A DNA stretch of 64,000 bases from Streptomyces sp. Je 1-369 (lineage in GTDB: Bacteria > Actinomycetota > Actinomycetes > Streptomycetales > Streptomycetaceae): contig NZ_CP101750.1 in NCBI RefSeq assembly GCF_026810505.1, positions 7,242,515-7,306,514 of the forward strand, read 5' to 3'. Position numbers and translations under genes: made by a program. The notes below the pieces were generated by a model. It did no database searches and had not been told where the DNA came from. It saw only the letters and a list, made by a program, of their open reading frames with translations. Position 1 is the first letter of the stretch. Each line of letters starts with the position of its first letter. Positions 45,223-53,738 of this stretch are shown here, in pieces.

Positions 45223-46839
45223 TCACTGCTCGCGCAGGGGAACGGACACGTACGACGGGTCCGCCGCCGGTGAGGAGAAGGTCAGCTGCGCGCCGGACGG
45301 GTTGTGCTCGATGTAGAGCGGGTCGACCGTGTCGACGACCAGGGCGAGCCTGTGCCCTGCCGGAACGTCGTAGGCCGTGGAGAACAGCTCCAGGTCCACG
45401 CCGAACGGCTTGCCGGGCGTCTTGCCGTGGAAGGTGTACGGCGCGTTGCTGACCAGCTTGCCGAGGCCGAGCGGGCCCACGTCGTAGAGGTACGCGACGA
45501 GGGTGCCGCTCTCCTTGGTGCTGGAGAGCGTCGTGTGCAGCTTCGCGGTCCCGCGCACCCGCTGGGCGGACGTGTACCTCTCCGACTGCCAGACGCCCGT
45601 GTAGCGGCGCGGGAGCAGCGGCACCGAGGCCGTCGGCGGGATCTTCAGGAACTGGTCGAGGGCGTTGGACAGGATGGCGATGCCGCCGTTGGCGCCCGAG
45701 TCGACGTTCGTACGGATGGTGGTGGAGCCCGCCATGTCGATCTTCTTGCGGGTGGGGCCGACCGACTTCCAGTCCGGGTAGCCCTCGTAGCCGCCCGTCG
45801 ACCGCGACTTGAGCTGGACCGGCTGCTCCTTGTCGATGCCGTTGTCCGCGCCCTTGAGGTAGTGGTCGAACCACCGCTGGGTGGAGGTCCAGGTGTCGTT
45901 GGGCAGGCCGAGGAGGCCGGTCGCCTCCGCCGTCGCGTGGTCGCCGGGGCGGAACTCCAGACGCTTGGGGCCCGTCAGGCGCTCGTAGAACTTCGCGTAC
46001 TGGTTGGGCGGGAAGAGCGTGTCGCCCCAGGCGTTGCCGAGCATGATGGCCGCGCCGTTCTTGTTGATCCGGTCGAGATGCGTCACGGGGGAGCGCTTCG
46101 CGCCCCAGGCGATCATCTCGTCCTCCTTGTCCAGGTTGGACCCGAGGAAGTCCTTGAGGGTCTGCTGGAGCTCCGCGCTCGGGCGGCCCGTGAGCGCGCC
46201 CGCGCCGCCGAGCAGCGCGGCGGCCTGCGCGTGCTGGGTGCGTCCGCTGTAGATCGAGTCGATGAGGTCGGCCCAGCCGCTCATGGCGGCGACGGCCTTG
46301 ACCCGCTTGTCGTGCCCGGCGGCGAGCAGGCTGATGCCCGCGCCGTAGGAGACGCCCGCCATGCCGACCTTCTCCGGGTCGGCGGGGGTGTTCGCCAGGG
46401 TCCAGTCGATGACCTTGGAGGCGTCCGCGATGTCCTTGGGGCCCGCGGTCTCGATCTCGCCGCCGGACTGCCAGAAGCCGCGCGAGTTGTAACTGACCAC
46501 GACGTAGCCGGAGTTCGCGAGCTTCTGGGCCTGGGCGACGTACTCGATCTGGGGCATGGCCCAGCTGGTGGGCAGCACGATGGACGGATACTTCGTGCCC
46601 GCCTTCGCGCCCTCGGGGGTGAAGACGTTGGCCTTGAGGACCGTGCCGCCGTCGCCGGGAATGTCGACGAAGCGGACGTCGGCGTCGGACGGGGCGGCGG
46701 AACCCGCGGCTCGCGGCGCGGCGGCCGGTGCCGCCTGCGCCGCGGGGGCGAGACCGAGGGCGGCGCCGGCGACGAGGGTCGCGGAGACGGCGCCGACGGT
46801 GGTCGTGCGCAGGGCGCGGTGGGGGTGCGGAGCTCTCAC
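45223..46839 (-). CDS. Secreted CocE/NonD-type (S15) alpha/beta hydrolase
   Basis: A 538-residue secreted protein. Signal peptide with basic start (RAPHPHRALRTTT) and AGAALGLAPAAQAAPAAAP cleavage region. The catalytic Ser is in VGMAGVSYGAGISLLAAGH, the Asp and His are expected around GNAWGDTLFP and FRPGDHATAE. The C-terminal 170 residues are a jelly-roll (YTGVWQSERYTSAQ, LVAYLYDVGPLGLGKL, VPAGHRLALVVDTVDPLY) as in X-Pro dipeptidyl peptidases and cocaine esterase. Substrate may be a peptide or an ester. The GTG start has AGGAAG at about 8 bases. The upstream 60 bp carry four GGTAA(C/G) boxes. Confidence 0.9.
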   Translation of the reverse strand: MRAPHPHRALRTTTVGAVSATLVAGAALGLAPAAQAAPAAAPRAAGSAAPSDADVRFVDIPGDGGTVLKANVFTPEGAKAGTKYPSIVLPTSWAMPQIEYVAQAQKLANSGYVVVSYNSRGFWQSGGEIETAGPKDIADASKVIDWTLANTPADPEKVGMAGVSYGAGISLLAAGHDKRVKAVAAMSGWADLIDSIYSGRTQHAQAAALLGGAGALTGRPSAELQQTLKDFLGSNLDKEDEMIAWGAKRSPVTHLDRINKNGAAIMLGNAWGDTLFPPNQYAKFYERLTGPKRLEFRPGDHATAEATGLLGLPNDTWTSTQRWFDHYLKGADNGIDKEQPVQLKSRSTGGYEGYPDWKSVGPTRKKIDMAGSTTIRTNVDSGANGGIAILSNALDQFLKIPPTASVPLLPRRYTGVWQSERYTSAQRVRGTAKLHTTLSSTKESGTLVAYLYDVGPLGLGKLVSNAPYTFHGKTPGKPFGVDLELFSTAYDVPAGHRLALVVDTVDPLYIEHNPSGAQLTFSSPAADPSYVSVPLREQ

Positions 46840-46955
46840 GGATCACTTCCTCACTCGTTGAAAGTGCAAAGTGACCCGACGGTAACCGCGAACCTTTACC
46901 GGGGGTAACCCGTCGGTAAGTTACGCCCCGGTAACGATCGTTGAAGCGTGCACGG

Positions 46956-48173
46956 TTACTTCAGCGCGCTCTTCGCCTGCCAGTCCGACCAGGAGATGTT
47001 CCACTCGCCGTAGCCGTTGCCCGGGTCCGGGTTGCCCTTCGAGCCGCTGCCGGTGACCTCGAAGGGGTCGCCTATCTGGGCCTGGCCGTAGAGCCAGCCC
47101 GCGTTGCCGTCGCTCATGCCGACACAGCCCGAGCTGTGGTTGGTGTTGCCGAAGTACGAGGCGTTCCAGGGGGCCGCGTGCGCGTACATGCCCGACCAGG
47201 TCAGGCGCATCGAGTAGTCGACCATCTTGTCGTAGGAGTCGCCGAGGCCGACCGTCTCGGAGCGCATGTTGATCGTGCCCTCCTTCGACATCAGGACGGA
47301 GGTGCCGCCCCAGGACGCCTTGTCGCCGCCGGGCGTGCCGGCCGACATCGGCAGCGTCTTCACGGTCTTGCCGTCGCGCGTGAGCGACGCCGTCTTGCTG
47401 TCCAGGTTCACCTTGACGACCTGGCTCCTGCCGATGGTGAAGTTCGTCGCGTAGTCACGTACGAACCAGTCGTCGCCGCCCGAGTCGATGCCGTTGAGCT
47501 GGGCGTCGAGCTTCACCTTCGTGCCGGACTTCCAGTACTCCTTGGGCCGCCAGTCGACGCGGTCCTTGCCGTCGTAGTTCTTGATCCAGCCCCAGGAGCC
47601 CTCGGTGTCGTCAGAGGTCGTCACCTTCAGGTGCTTCTCGACCTCGGCCTTGTTGCGCACCGGGTTGTCGAAGGTGATCGACAGGGGCTGGGCGATGCCG
47701 ACCGTGGTGCTCTTGCCCGGGGCGAGGGTCACCTTGTTGACCTTCTCGGGCGCGGCCGTCCTGAAGGACGACTTCGCGCTGCCGCCCTCGGCGGTGGTCG
47801 CCTCCACCTCGTACGTGGTGCCGGGCGCCGCCTTGCGCTCCGACGTCCAGGTGGTGCCGTTCGCCGACACCTCGCCGGGCAGCGCGGCGCCCTTGTCGTC
47901 GGCGACCGTGACCTTCTTCAGCTTGCCGTCGGCGAGGCTGACCTTGACGGGCTTGCCCGCCTCGGCCTGCTTGCCGGAGAGGTTCACCTTGATCTGCGGC
48001 TTCTCGGCGGCCTCGGCGGAGGACGAGTCGCCGCCGCCCGAGCAGGCGGTCAGGGCGGCGGTGAGCACCGCAAGGCCCGCGGCTGCCGCGTGGCGGGTGC
48101 GAAGCGGGCGTCGGCGGCTCGTGGAGCTCTGGGGGGTCAAGGAACGTACCTCCGTGCGAATGTGGAACTGCAC
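46956..48173 (-). CDS. L,D-transpeptidase lipoprotein (YkuD family)
   Basis: A 405-residue envelope enzyme. Signal peptide with lipobox LTAC (residues about 40-44). Two Ig-like domains of the actinobacterial Ldt type follow (AEKPQIKVNLSGKQAEAGKP; AAPEKVNKVTLAPGKSTTVG). The YkuD domain ends with HAAPWNASYFGNTNHSSGCV, in which His and Cys are catalytic. It forms 3-3 crosslinks in peptidoglycan or links proteins to it, on the outer face of the membrane. GTG start at 48173; a perfect 8-bp-arm palindrome lies 10 bp upstream of it. Confidence 0.93.
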   Translation of the reverse strand: MQFHIRTEVRSLTPQSSTSRRRPLRTRHAAAAGLAVLTAALTACSGGGDSSSAEAAEKPQIKVNLSGKQAEAGKPVKVSLADGKLKKVTVADDKGAALPGEVSANGTTWTSERKAAPGTTYEVEATTAEGGSAKSSFRTAAPEKVNKVTLAPGKSTTVGIAQPLSITFDNPVRNKAEVEKHLKVTTSDDTEGSWGWIKNYDGKDRVDWRPKEYWKSGTKVKLDAQLNGIDSGGDDWFVRDYATNFTIGRSQVVKVNLDSKTASLTRDGKTVKTLPMSAGTPGGDKASWGGTSVLMSKEGTINMRSETVGLGDSYDKMVDYSMRLTWSGMYAHAAPWNASYFGNTNHSSGCVGMSDGNAGWLYGQAQIGDPFEVTGSGSKGNPDPGNGYGEWNISWSDWQAKSALK

Positions 48174-48182
48174 GGAGAGAGT

Positions 48183-48200
48183 CCTGAAGGTGCCTTCAGG
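48183..48200. promoter_or_regulatory. Palindrome next to the L,D-transpeptidase start
   Basis: CCTGAAGG-TG-CCTTCAGG, perfect 8-bp arms with a 2-bp centre, ending 10 bp before the GTG start on the minus strand. It may be an operator or a mRNA hairpin that covers the ribosome site. Confidence 0.45.
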
Positions 48201-48274
48201 TTGCCCGATGTGCGGAAATTGCCTGCTAGGTCACAGAAGAGCCCCGAACGTGTCGGCGCAGGGTGAGCGCGGAG

Positions 48275-49030
48275 TCACTTGGCGCGATGGGAGGTACGGG
48301 CCGACGGCGTGGGGAGCGGGGTCTGGGCGGCGCGTGTCACGTCCGCGACGAGCTCGACGACGTCGGGACCGTACGCCTGTGAGTTGACGACCTTCAGGAG
48401 CAGGACGAAGGAGTTGTTGCCGTGCTTGCGGGCGAGCTTCTCGTGGTGGCGGGCCAGATAGCGGGTGGCCGCCTGGCTGGTGACCGCGCGCTGGCCGCAG
48501 AAGAGGAAGACGGGTCTCGCCTCCTGGCCCTGGTCGGCGGTGAGGCGGGCGAGGATCACGTACTCGGTGAGACCGGCCTCCAGGCGGTAGCGCTCACTGC
48601 CGATCTGGAAGGCCCCGCGGTCGGGCACCGGATCCGGTTCCGAGTTCACGCGGACGCCGGGCAGCAGGGAGTGCATGTGCGCGGCCATCCGGCGGTTCGC
48701 CACCGGGTTGCCCACGCAGAACTCGGTGCGCTCGCCGAAGCCCTGCTGGGCCGCGTCGTGCGCGACGACCTGGGCGTGCCCTCCGCACTCCTTGATCACG
48801 GCGGACAGCTCGATGAGCGCGAACACGTCCTGGCGCACCACGGTCAGCTCGGGGCCGCCCGCGTCACGGTTCACCACGAGCAGCGACTCGGAGTTGTGGG
48901 GCAGCCCGAAGAAGGCCTGCTTGCGGCGGAGCCTGCGCTTCCACAGGTAGCCGCGGGCGAGCCAGCCAAGGACGGCACTGATGCCGACCGCGATCAGGCC
49001 GAGGACGAGGTTGCGCACGTCTTCAGTCAT
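48275..49030 (-). CDS. Membrane-anchored protein of unknown function
   Basis: A 251-residue protein with one N-terminal membrane helix (VLGLIAVGISAVLGWLARGY) followed by basic KRRLRRKQ, so the bulk is probably cytoplasmic. The soluble part has alternating strands and helices (SLLVVNRDAGGPELTVVRQD, EFCVGNPVANRRMAAHM, YVILARLTADQGQEARPVFL, FLFCGQRAVTSQAATRYLA). The GNPxxN and FCGQRA motifs look like a nucleotide-binding Rossmann-like fold, but no family is named with confidence. Start ATG at 49030 without a clear ribosome site. It lies between the Ldt gene and the divergent ggt gene. Confidence 0.7.
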   Translation of the reverse strand: MTEDVRNLVLGLIAVGISAVLGWLARGYLWKRRLRRKQAFFGLPHNSESLLVVNRDAGGPELTVVRQDVFALIELSAVIKECGGHAQVVAHDAAQQGFGERTEFCVGNPVANRRMAAHMHSLLPGVRVNSEPDPVPDRGAFQIGSERYRLEAGLTEYVILARLTADQGQEARPVFLFCGQRAVTSQAATRYLARHHEKLARKHGNNSFVLLLKVVNSQAYGPDVVELVADVTRAAQTPLPTPSARTSHRAK

Positions 49031-49134
49031 GGGGGCGCATGCTAGCGGGCCGCCGGACCCGTGTTCGAGGAGGTCCTGACGTGACGGGCACCGCGAAGTT
49101 ACGCTGCGCAGACGCTTGTTGACTGGAGGTACGA

Positions 49135-50997
49135 ATGCGTCGCGCTGTCGTACGGAATCTGACGCTATTGGCGGTCGGAGGGGTATTGGTGTCGGTGGGT
49201 GCGGCCGCGCCCCCTTCGCCTACGCGCTCGGCGGAACCGGCTTCGCCTACGCGCTCGGCGGAACCGGCTTCGCCCACGCGCTCGGCGGAACCGGCCGCAC
49301 CGGAGAAGGCGCCGGTCGCCGTCGGCCACGGCGGTGCCGTCGCCAGCGTCGACCCCGACGCCTCGGCGGCCGGTATCGAGGCCCTCAGGAAGGGCGGCAA
49401 CGCCGTGGACGCGGCCGTCGCCACCGCCGCCGCGCTCGGCGTCACCGAGCCGTACTCGGCAGGCGTCGGCGGCGGCGGATACTTCGTCCACTACGACGCG
49501 AAGACCCACAAGGTCAGCACCATCGACGGCCGCGAGACCGCCCCGCGCACCGCCGACTCCGGCCTCTTCCTGGAGAACGGCAAGCCGATCCCCTTCGACC
49601 AGGCCGTCACCAGCGGCCTCGGCGTCGGCACCCCCGGCACGCCCGCCACCTGGCAGTCGGCGCTCGACGCCTGGGGCAGCAGAAGCCTCGGCACCCTGCT
49701 GAAGCCCGCCGAACGGCTCGCGCGCGACGGGTTCACCGTCGATCCGACCTTCCGCTCGCAGACCGAGTCCAATGAGAAGCGGTTCAGGGACTTCCCCGAC
49801 ACGGCGAAGCTCTTCCTGCCCGGCGGCAAGCTGCCCGTGGTCGGCTCGACGTTCAAGAACTCCGACCTGGCGCGCACCTACCGTGAGCTCGGCCGCAAGG
49901 GCGTCGGGACGCTGTACCGGGGCGACCTCGCCAAGGACTTCGTACGGACGGTGAACAAGCCGCCGGTCGACCCGTCGGCGGACCGCGAGGTGCGGCCCGG
50001 CGACCTCTCCCTCAAGGACATGAAGGCGTACGCGGTCAAGCGCCAGGCGCCCACGAAGACCTCGTACCGCGGGCTCGACGTGTACTCCATGGCGCCCTCC
50101 TCCTCCGGCGGCACGACCGTCGGCGAGGCGCTCAACATCCTGGAGCGCACCGACCTGTCCAAGGCCTCGAAGGCCGAGTACCTGCACCGTTACATCGAGG
50201 CCAGCCGCATCGCGTTCGCCGACCGCGGGCGCTGGGTGGGCGACCCCGCCTTCGAGGACGTACCGACGAAGGAACTCCTCTCGCAGCGGTTCGCCGACTC
50301 GCGGGAGTGCCTGATCAAGGACGACGCCGTACTCAAGAGCCCGCTCGCGCCCGGCGACCCGCGCCACCCGGAGGCGTGCGGGAAGGGAGACGAGGCGGCC
50401 CCGACGACGTACGAGGGCGAGAACACCACGCATCTCACGGCCGCCGACAAGTGGGGCAACGTCGTGGCGTACACCCTCACCATCGAGTCGACGGGCGGCA
50501 GCGGCATCACCGTCCCGGGCCGCGGCTTCCTGCTCAACAACGAACTCACCGACTTCTCGTTCGCGCCCGCCGACCCCGCGGTGCACGACCCGAACCTGCC
50601 CGGCCCCGGCAAGCGGCCGCGCTCCTCGATCGCCCCGACGATCGTGCTGAAGCACGGCAAGCCCGTGGTGGCCCTCGGCTCGCCCGGCGGCGCGACCATC
50701 GTCACGACCGTCCTGCAGACCCTGACGGGCTTCGTCGACCGCGGCCTCCCGCTGGTCGACGCGATCGCCGCGCCGCGCGCGAGCCAGCGCAACGCCGCGC
50801 AGACCGAGCTCGAACCGGGCCTCTGGAACAGCCCGTTGAGGGGCTCGCTGGAGGCGCTCGGGCACTCCTTCAAGCAGAACCCGGAGATCGGCGCGGCCAC
50901 GGGCGTGCAGCGGCTGCCGGACGGCAAGTGGCTCGCGGCGGCGGAGAAGGTCCGCCGGGGCGGCGGCTCGGCGATGGTGGTGCGGCCCGAGAAGTGA
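49135..50997 (+). CDS. ggt: Gamma-glutamyltransferase, secreted
   Basis: A 620-residue protein; GGAGG precedes the ATG. A signal peptide (LTLLAVGGVLVSVGAAA) is followed by three identical nine-residue repeats (SPTRSAEPA). The catalytic chain starts at VAVGHGGAVASVDPDASAAG. The autocleavage Thr is the first of ENTTHLTAADKWGN, giving the N-terminal nucleophile of the small subunit; PSSSGGTTVGEALNIL and GSPGGATIVTTVLQTL are also family blocks. The enzyme cleaves gamma-glutamyl bonds of glutathione and similar compounds outside the cell. It has normal length apart from the repeat linker. Confidence 0.95.
   Translation: MRRAVVRNLTLLAVGGVLVSVGAAAPPSPTRSAEPASPTRSAEPASPTRSAEPAAPEKAPVAVGHGGAVASVDPDASAAGIEALRKGGNAVDAAVATAAALGVTEPYSAGVGGGGYFVHYDAKTHKVSTIDGRETAPRTADSGLFLENGKPIPFDQAVTSGLGVGTPGTPATWQSALDAWGSRSLGTLLKPAERLARDGFTVDPTFRSQTESNEKRFRDFPDTAKLFLPGGKLPVVGSTFKNSDLARTYRELGRKGVGTLYRGDLAKDFVRTVNKPPVDPSADREVRPGDLSLKDMKAYAVKRQAPTKTSYRGLDVYSMAPSSSGGTTVGEALNILERTDLSKASKAEYLHRYIEASRIAFADRGRWVGDPAFEDVPTKELLSQRFADSRECLIKDDAVLKSPLAPGDPRHPEACGKGDEAAPTTYEGENTTHLTAADKWGNVVAYTLTIESTGGSGITVPGRGFLLNNELTDFSFAPADPAVHDPNLPGPGKRPRSSIAPTIVLKHGKPVVALGSPGGATIVTTVLQTLTGFVDRGLPLVDAIAAPRASQRNAAQTELEPGLWNSPLRGSLEALGHSFKQNPEIGAATGVQRLPDGKWLAAAEKVRRGGGSAMVVRPEK
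49215..49295. repeat. 27-bp tandem repeat x3 inside ggt
   Basis: Three adjacent 27-bp units beginning TTCGCCTACGCGCTCGG; the third differs at one base (T to C). They encode SPTRSAEPA three times in the linker after the signal peptide, in frame, so copy number changes would only alter linker length. Confidence 0.95.
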
Positions 50998-51033
50998 GAC
51001 GGCGCCGCTCGAGTTCTTTTACGCCAATTACTT

Positions 51034-51055
51034 TACCGGTATTTTAATGCCGGTA
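51034..51055. promoter_or_regulatory. 22-bp palindrome upstream of the XRE regulator
   Basis: TACCGGTATT-TT-AATGCCGGTA: 10-bp arms with one mismatch in AT-rich DNA, 30 bp before the start of a small XRE-type regulator and just upstream of a TATACA box. The position fits an autoregulatory operator. It could instead help terminate ggt transcripts, though no T tract follows. Confidence 0.5.
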
Positions 51056-51085
51056 TACAAATGGGGTTCAGGGTAGGGTGGGGGC

Positions 51086-51337
51086 ATGGTTCGGACTCCT
51101 TTGACCCCGGAAGAGCGCGAGCGCGGCGAGCGTCTCGGGATGCTTCTCCGTGAGGCCCGCGCGGAGCGGAGCATGGTCTCGGTCGCCGCGGAGGCGGGTC
51201 TCTCCGCGGAGACGCTGCGGAAGATCGAGACGGGGCGCGCGCCGACGCCCGCGCTGTTCACCGTGGCGGCACTGGCATCCGCGCTGGGGCTCTCGCTTGA
51301 CGAGCTGGTGCGCCGGTGCGAGCTGGTGGTGGCCTGA
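51086..51337 (+). CDS. Small XRE-family DNA-binding protein
   Basis: An 83-residue protein that is little more than a helix-turn-helix: ERLGMLLREARAERSMVSVA, AEAGLSAETLRKIETGRAPT, and VAALASALGLSLDELVRR. Start ATG follows a G-rich site. It is probably a dimeric repressor, with the palindrome 30 bp upstream as a candidate own site. No toxin partner or target gene is evident beside it. Confidence 0.85.
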   Translation: MVRTPLTPEERERGERLGMLLREARAERSMVSVAAEAGLSAETLRKIETGRAPTPALFTVAALASALGLSLDELVRRCELVVA

Positions 51338-51372
51338 GTGAGGCCGGTGCAAAACTGCATGTAGTCGTCCCG

Positions 51373-51389
51373 TAACACGTCTGGTGTTA
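51373..51389. promoter_or_regulatory. Inverted repeat TAACAC-N5-GTGTTA
   Basis: Perfect 6-bp arms in the 98-bp gap between the XRE gene and the following long gene, 47 bp before the latter's start. A candidate operator or part of its promoter region. Confidence 0.35.
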
Positions 51390-51435
51390 TCTTCCGGGCG
51401 GAAGACTCCAGGCTTCACGGGACGGTGCTGGTCAG

Positions 51436-52701
51436 ATGGCAGTGGGACAACTCCCGGTTCAGGTCAGGGAGTTCGCGAGATACCTGAGTGAGCTGTTGGG
51501 ACGGCTCGACCAGTCGGCGGGCTGGTGCGGCGTGTTCTGGCAGCGCGACCCGGACGGCATGCGGGCCTGTCTGGAAGGCGCGGAGGTGCCGCCCTGGGAC
51601 GTGGTGCAGGCGCTGCTCCACGACCTCGCGGCCGACCGCGGCATCCCGGAGGCCGAGCGCGAGACCGACACGGCACGCGCGCTGCACCGGGCATCCGTCG
51701 CCGCGTACGACGCCCGGCCCGGCGGCCGCGAGCTGCTCAGCGACCGGCTCGACATGATGCTCACGGAGCAGCGGATCGCCCTGGAACGGCAGGCGGACCT
51801 GACGCGGCAACTGGGCGCGGCGGCCGACCCCGACGACATCGAACGCATCAACCTGGACCTCGCCTGGGTGCGCGACGACCACGACCGCGCGACGGCGCGC
51901 TGCGCCGAGATCCAGGAGCGGATGGACCGCCTCGCCGACGCGGAGCGCCCGTCGTGGGTCGACCTGGGCACGGCGCCGTCGAGCGACGGGTTCGGGGTGT
52001 TTCCGGCCGTGTCACCCTCCGAGGGCCCGGACCCGCACCCGGAGTCGTTCCCCGGCTCGTTCCCGGACGACGGACCGCACGTACCCCGCCAGGACCCCGC
52101 GCCCGCCGCGGAGGCCCTTTACGGCGCGGCGGCCCTTTACGGAGCGGAGGCCCTTTACAGAGCGGAGCCCGAGTCCCGTCCCGAGCCCGTGTCCGACGCC
52201 GTGCGAGAGCTCATCAAGCTGCGCGGCGAGGGCCGCAGCGGCGAGGCGCACGGCGTGCTCGTGGAGGCCGCGGGCTGGCCCGCGGACCGGCTGCCCGAGT
52301 TCGCCGTCGAACTGCACCGCGCGGGCCTCTCCGCCGACTGGGCGACGCTGCTGTGGGAGGCCGCGTCGCTGCCGCCGGACCGGCTCGTCGCCCTGGCGGA
52401 CGCGCTTGCGGGATCCGGCCGCGCCGACGACTGCAGGAAGCTGCTGCGGCAGGGCGTCGCGCGCCCCGCGCCGGAGATCGCCGAGTCGATCGTCGCGCTG
52501 CTCGACGCGGGCCGGGAGCGCGAGGCCCGCGCCCTCCTCGACTCCTACCTGCGCGTCCGCACCCCCGAGGACGTGGCCCGCTGCGCGCACACCAACCCGC
52601 ACCGGCTCATACCCCTGCTCCTGGAGACGGCGCGGGGGGTCTCCGAGGAGCACCACTGGGATCTGGTGCACGCCCTGCGCGTGGCCGGATTCAGCGCCTG
52701 A
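51436..52701 (+). CDS. Streptomyces conserved protein with helical repeats
   Basis: A 421-residue cytoplasmic protein. The N-terminal 110 residues (LLGRLDQSAGWCGVFWQRDP, PPWDVVQALLHDLA) are a conserved domain found in many Streptomyces proteins. A coiled coil follows (residues about 108-170). A Pro-rich spacer holds three short repeats (LYGAAALYGAEALYRAE), and the last 180 residues form alpha-helical repeat units (LIKLRGEGRSGEAHGVLVEA, DRLVALADALAGSGRADDC). Function unknown. It directly precedes the pyrimidine catabolism operon, as in other Streptomyces, but has its own gap of 194 bp. Confidence 0.7.
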   Translation: MAVGQLPVQVREFARYLSELLGRLDQSAGWCGVFWQRDPDGMRACLEGAEVPPWDVVQALLHDLAADRGIPEAERETDTARALHRASVAAYDARPGGRELLSDRLDMMLTEQRIALERQADLTRQLGAAADPDDIERINLDLAWVRDDHDRATARCAEIQERMDRLADAERPSWVDLGTAPSSDGFGVFPAVSPSEGPDPHPESFPGSFPDDGPHVPRQDPAPAAEALYGAAALYGAEALYRAEPESRPEPVSDAVRELIKLRGEGRSGEAHGVLVEAAGWPADRLPEFAVELHRAGLSADWATLLWEAASLPPDRLVALADALAGSGRADDCRKLLRQGVARPAPEIAESIVALLDAGREREARALLDSYLRVRTPEDVARCAHTNPHRLIPLLLETARGVSEEHHWDLVHALRVAGFSA

Positions 52702-52839
52702 CCGGGTCCGGTACGTGGCCCGGCCGGGAGCGGCTGTCGCCCGCACGGGTGCGAAACATGATCGTCTCCACCGGTTGACGGCGATGGTCTTGCTCAGCCC
52801 CTCGGGGGAGGCTTACGTTTTCCTGATCCACGCAGCAGG

Positions 52840-52853
52840 TCTACGTGCGTAGA
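52840..52853. promoter_or_regulatory. Palindromic operator TCTACG-TG-CGTAGA
   Basis: Perfect 6-bp arms and a 2-bp centre, 43 bp before the start of the pyrimidine catabolism operon, so it would overlap or follow the promoter. Its place fits repression by a substrate-responsive regulator that is not coded next to it. Confidence 0.55.
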
Positions 52854-52895
52854 GGCTCTCTGACGTCCTCTCAAGGGCATACGAAGGAGCAGCTC

Positions 52896-53738
52896 ATGGT
52901 CAACGTCGTACGCGCCGCACTGGTCCAGGCGACCTGGACAGGCGACACCGAATCCATGATCGCGAAGCATGAGGAACACGCCCGCGAGGCGGCCCGGCAG
53001 GGCGCGAAGGTGATCGGCTTCCAAGAGGTCTTCAACGCCCCCTACTTCTGCCAGGTCCAGGAGGCCGAGCACTACCGCTGGGCCGAGCCCGTACCCGACG
53101 GCCCCACCGTCACCCGCATGAAGGAACTCGCGCGCGAGACCGGCATGGTCATCGTCGTCCCCGTCTTCGAGGTCGAGCAGTCCGGCTTCTACTTCAACAC
53201 CGCCGCCGTCATCGACGCCGACGGCAGCTACCTGGGCAAGTACCGCAAGCACCACATCCCCCAGGTCAAGGGGTTCTGGGAGAAGTACTACTTCAAGCCG
53301 GGGAACCTCGGCTGGCCCGTCTTCGACACCGCCGTCGGCAAGGTCGGCGTCTACATCTGCTACGACCGCCACTTCCCCGAGGGGTGGCGCCAGTTGGGCC
53401 TGAACGGCGCCCAGCTCGTCTACAACCCCTCCGCCACCTCCCGCGGCCTCTCCGCCCACCTCTGGCAGCTCGAACAGCCCGCGGCCGCCGTCGCCAACGA
53501 GTACTACATCGCCGCGATCAACCGCGTCGGCCAGGAGGAGTACGGCGACAACGACTTCTACGGAACCTCGTACTTCGTCGACCCACGAGGCCAGTTCGTC
53601 GGCGAACCCGCGAGCGACAAATCCGAGGAACTCGTCGTCAGGGACCTCGACTTCGGCCTCATCGAGGAAGTACGCCAGCAGTGGGCGTTCTACCGCGACC
53701 GCCGTCCCGACGCCTACGAAGGGCTGGTGCAGCCGTGA
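52896..53738 (+). CDS. Beta-ureidopropionase / nitrilase-family amidohydrolase
   Basis: A 280-residue carbon-nitrogen hydrolase; GGAG upstream of ATG 52896. The Glu-Lys-Cys triad is visible: Glu in VIGFQEVFNAPYF, Lys in KYRKHHIPQV, Cys in VGVYICYDRHFPEGWRQL. It should hydrolyse N-carbamoyl-beta-alanine to beta-alanine, CO2 and ammonia, the last step of reductive uracil breakdown. The neighbours (aminotransferase, dihydropyrimidinase) support this over a generic nitrilase. Stop overlaps the next start (GTGA). Confidence 0.9.
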   Translation: MVNVVRAALVQATWTGDTESMIAKHEEHAREAARQGAKVIGFQEVFNAPYFCQVQEAEHYRWAEPVPDGPTVTRMKELARETGMVIVVPVFEVEQSGFYFNTAAVIDADGSYLGKYRKHHIPQVKGFWEKYYFKPGNLGWPVFDTAVGKVGVYICYDRHFPEGWRQLGLNGAQLVYNPSATSRGLSAHLWQLEQPAAAVANEYYIAAINRVGQEEYGDNDFYGTSYFVDPRGQFVGEPASDKSEELVVRDLDFGLIEEVRQQWAFYRDRRPDAYEGLVQP

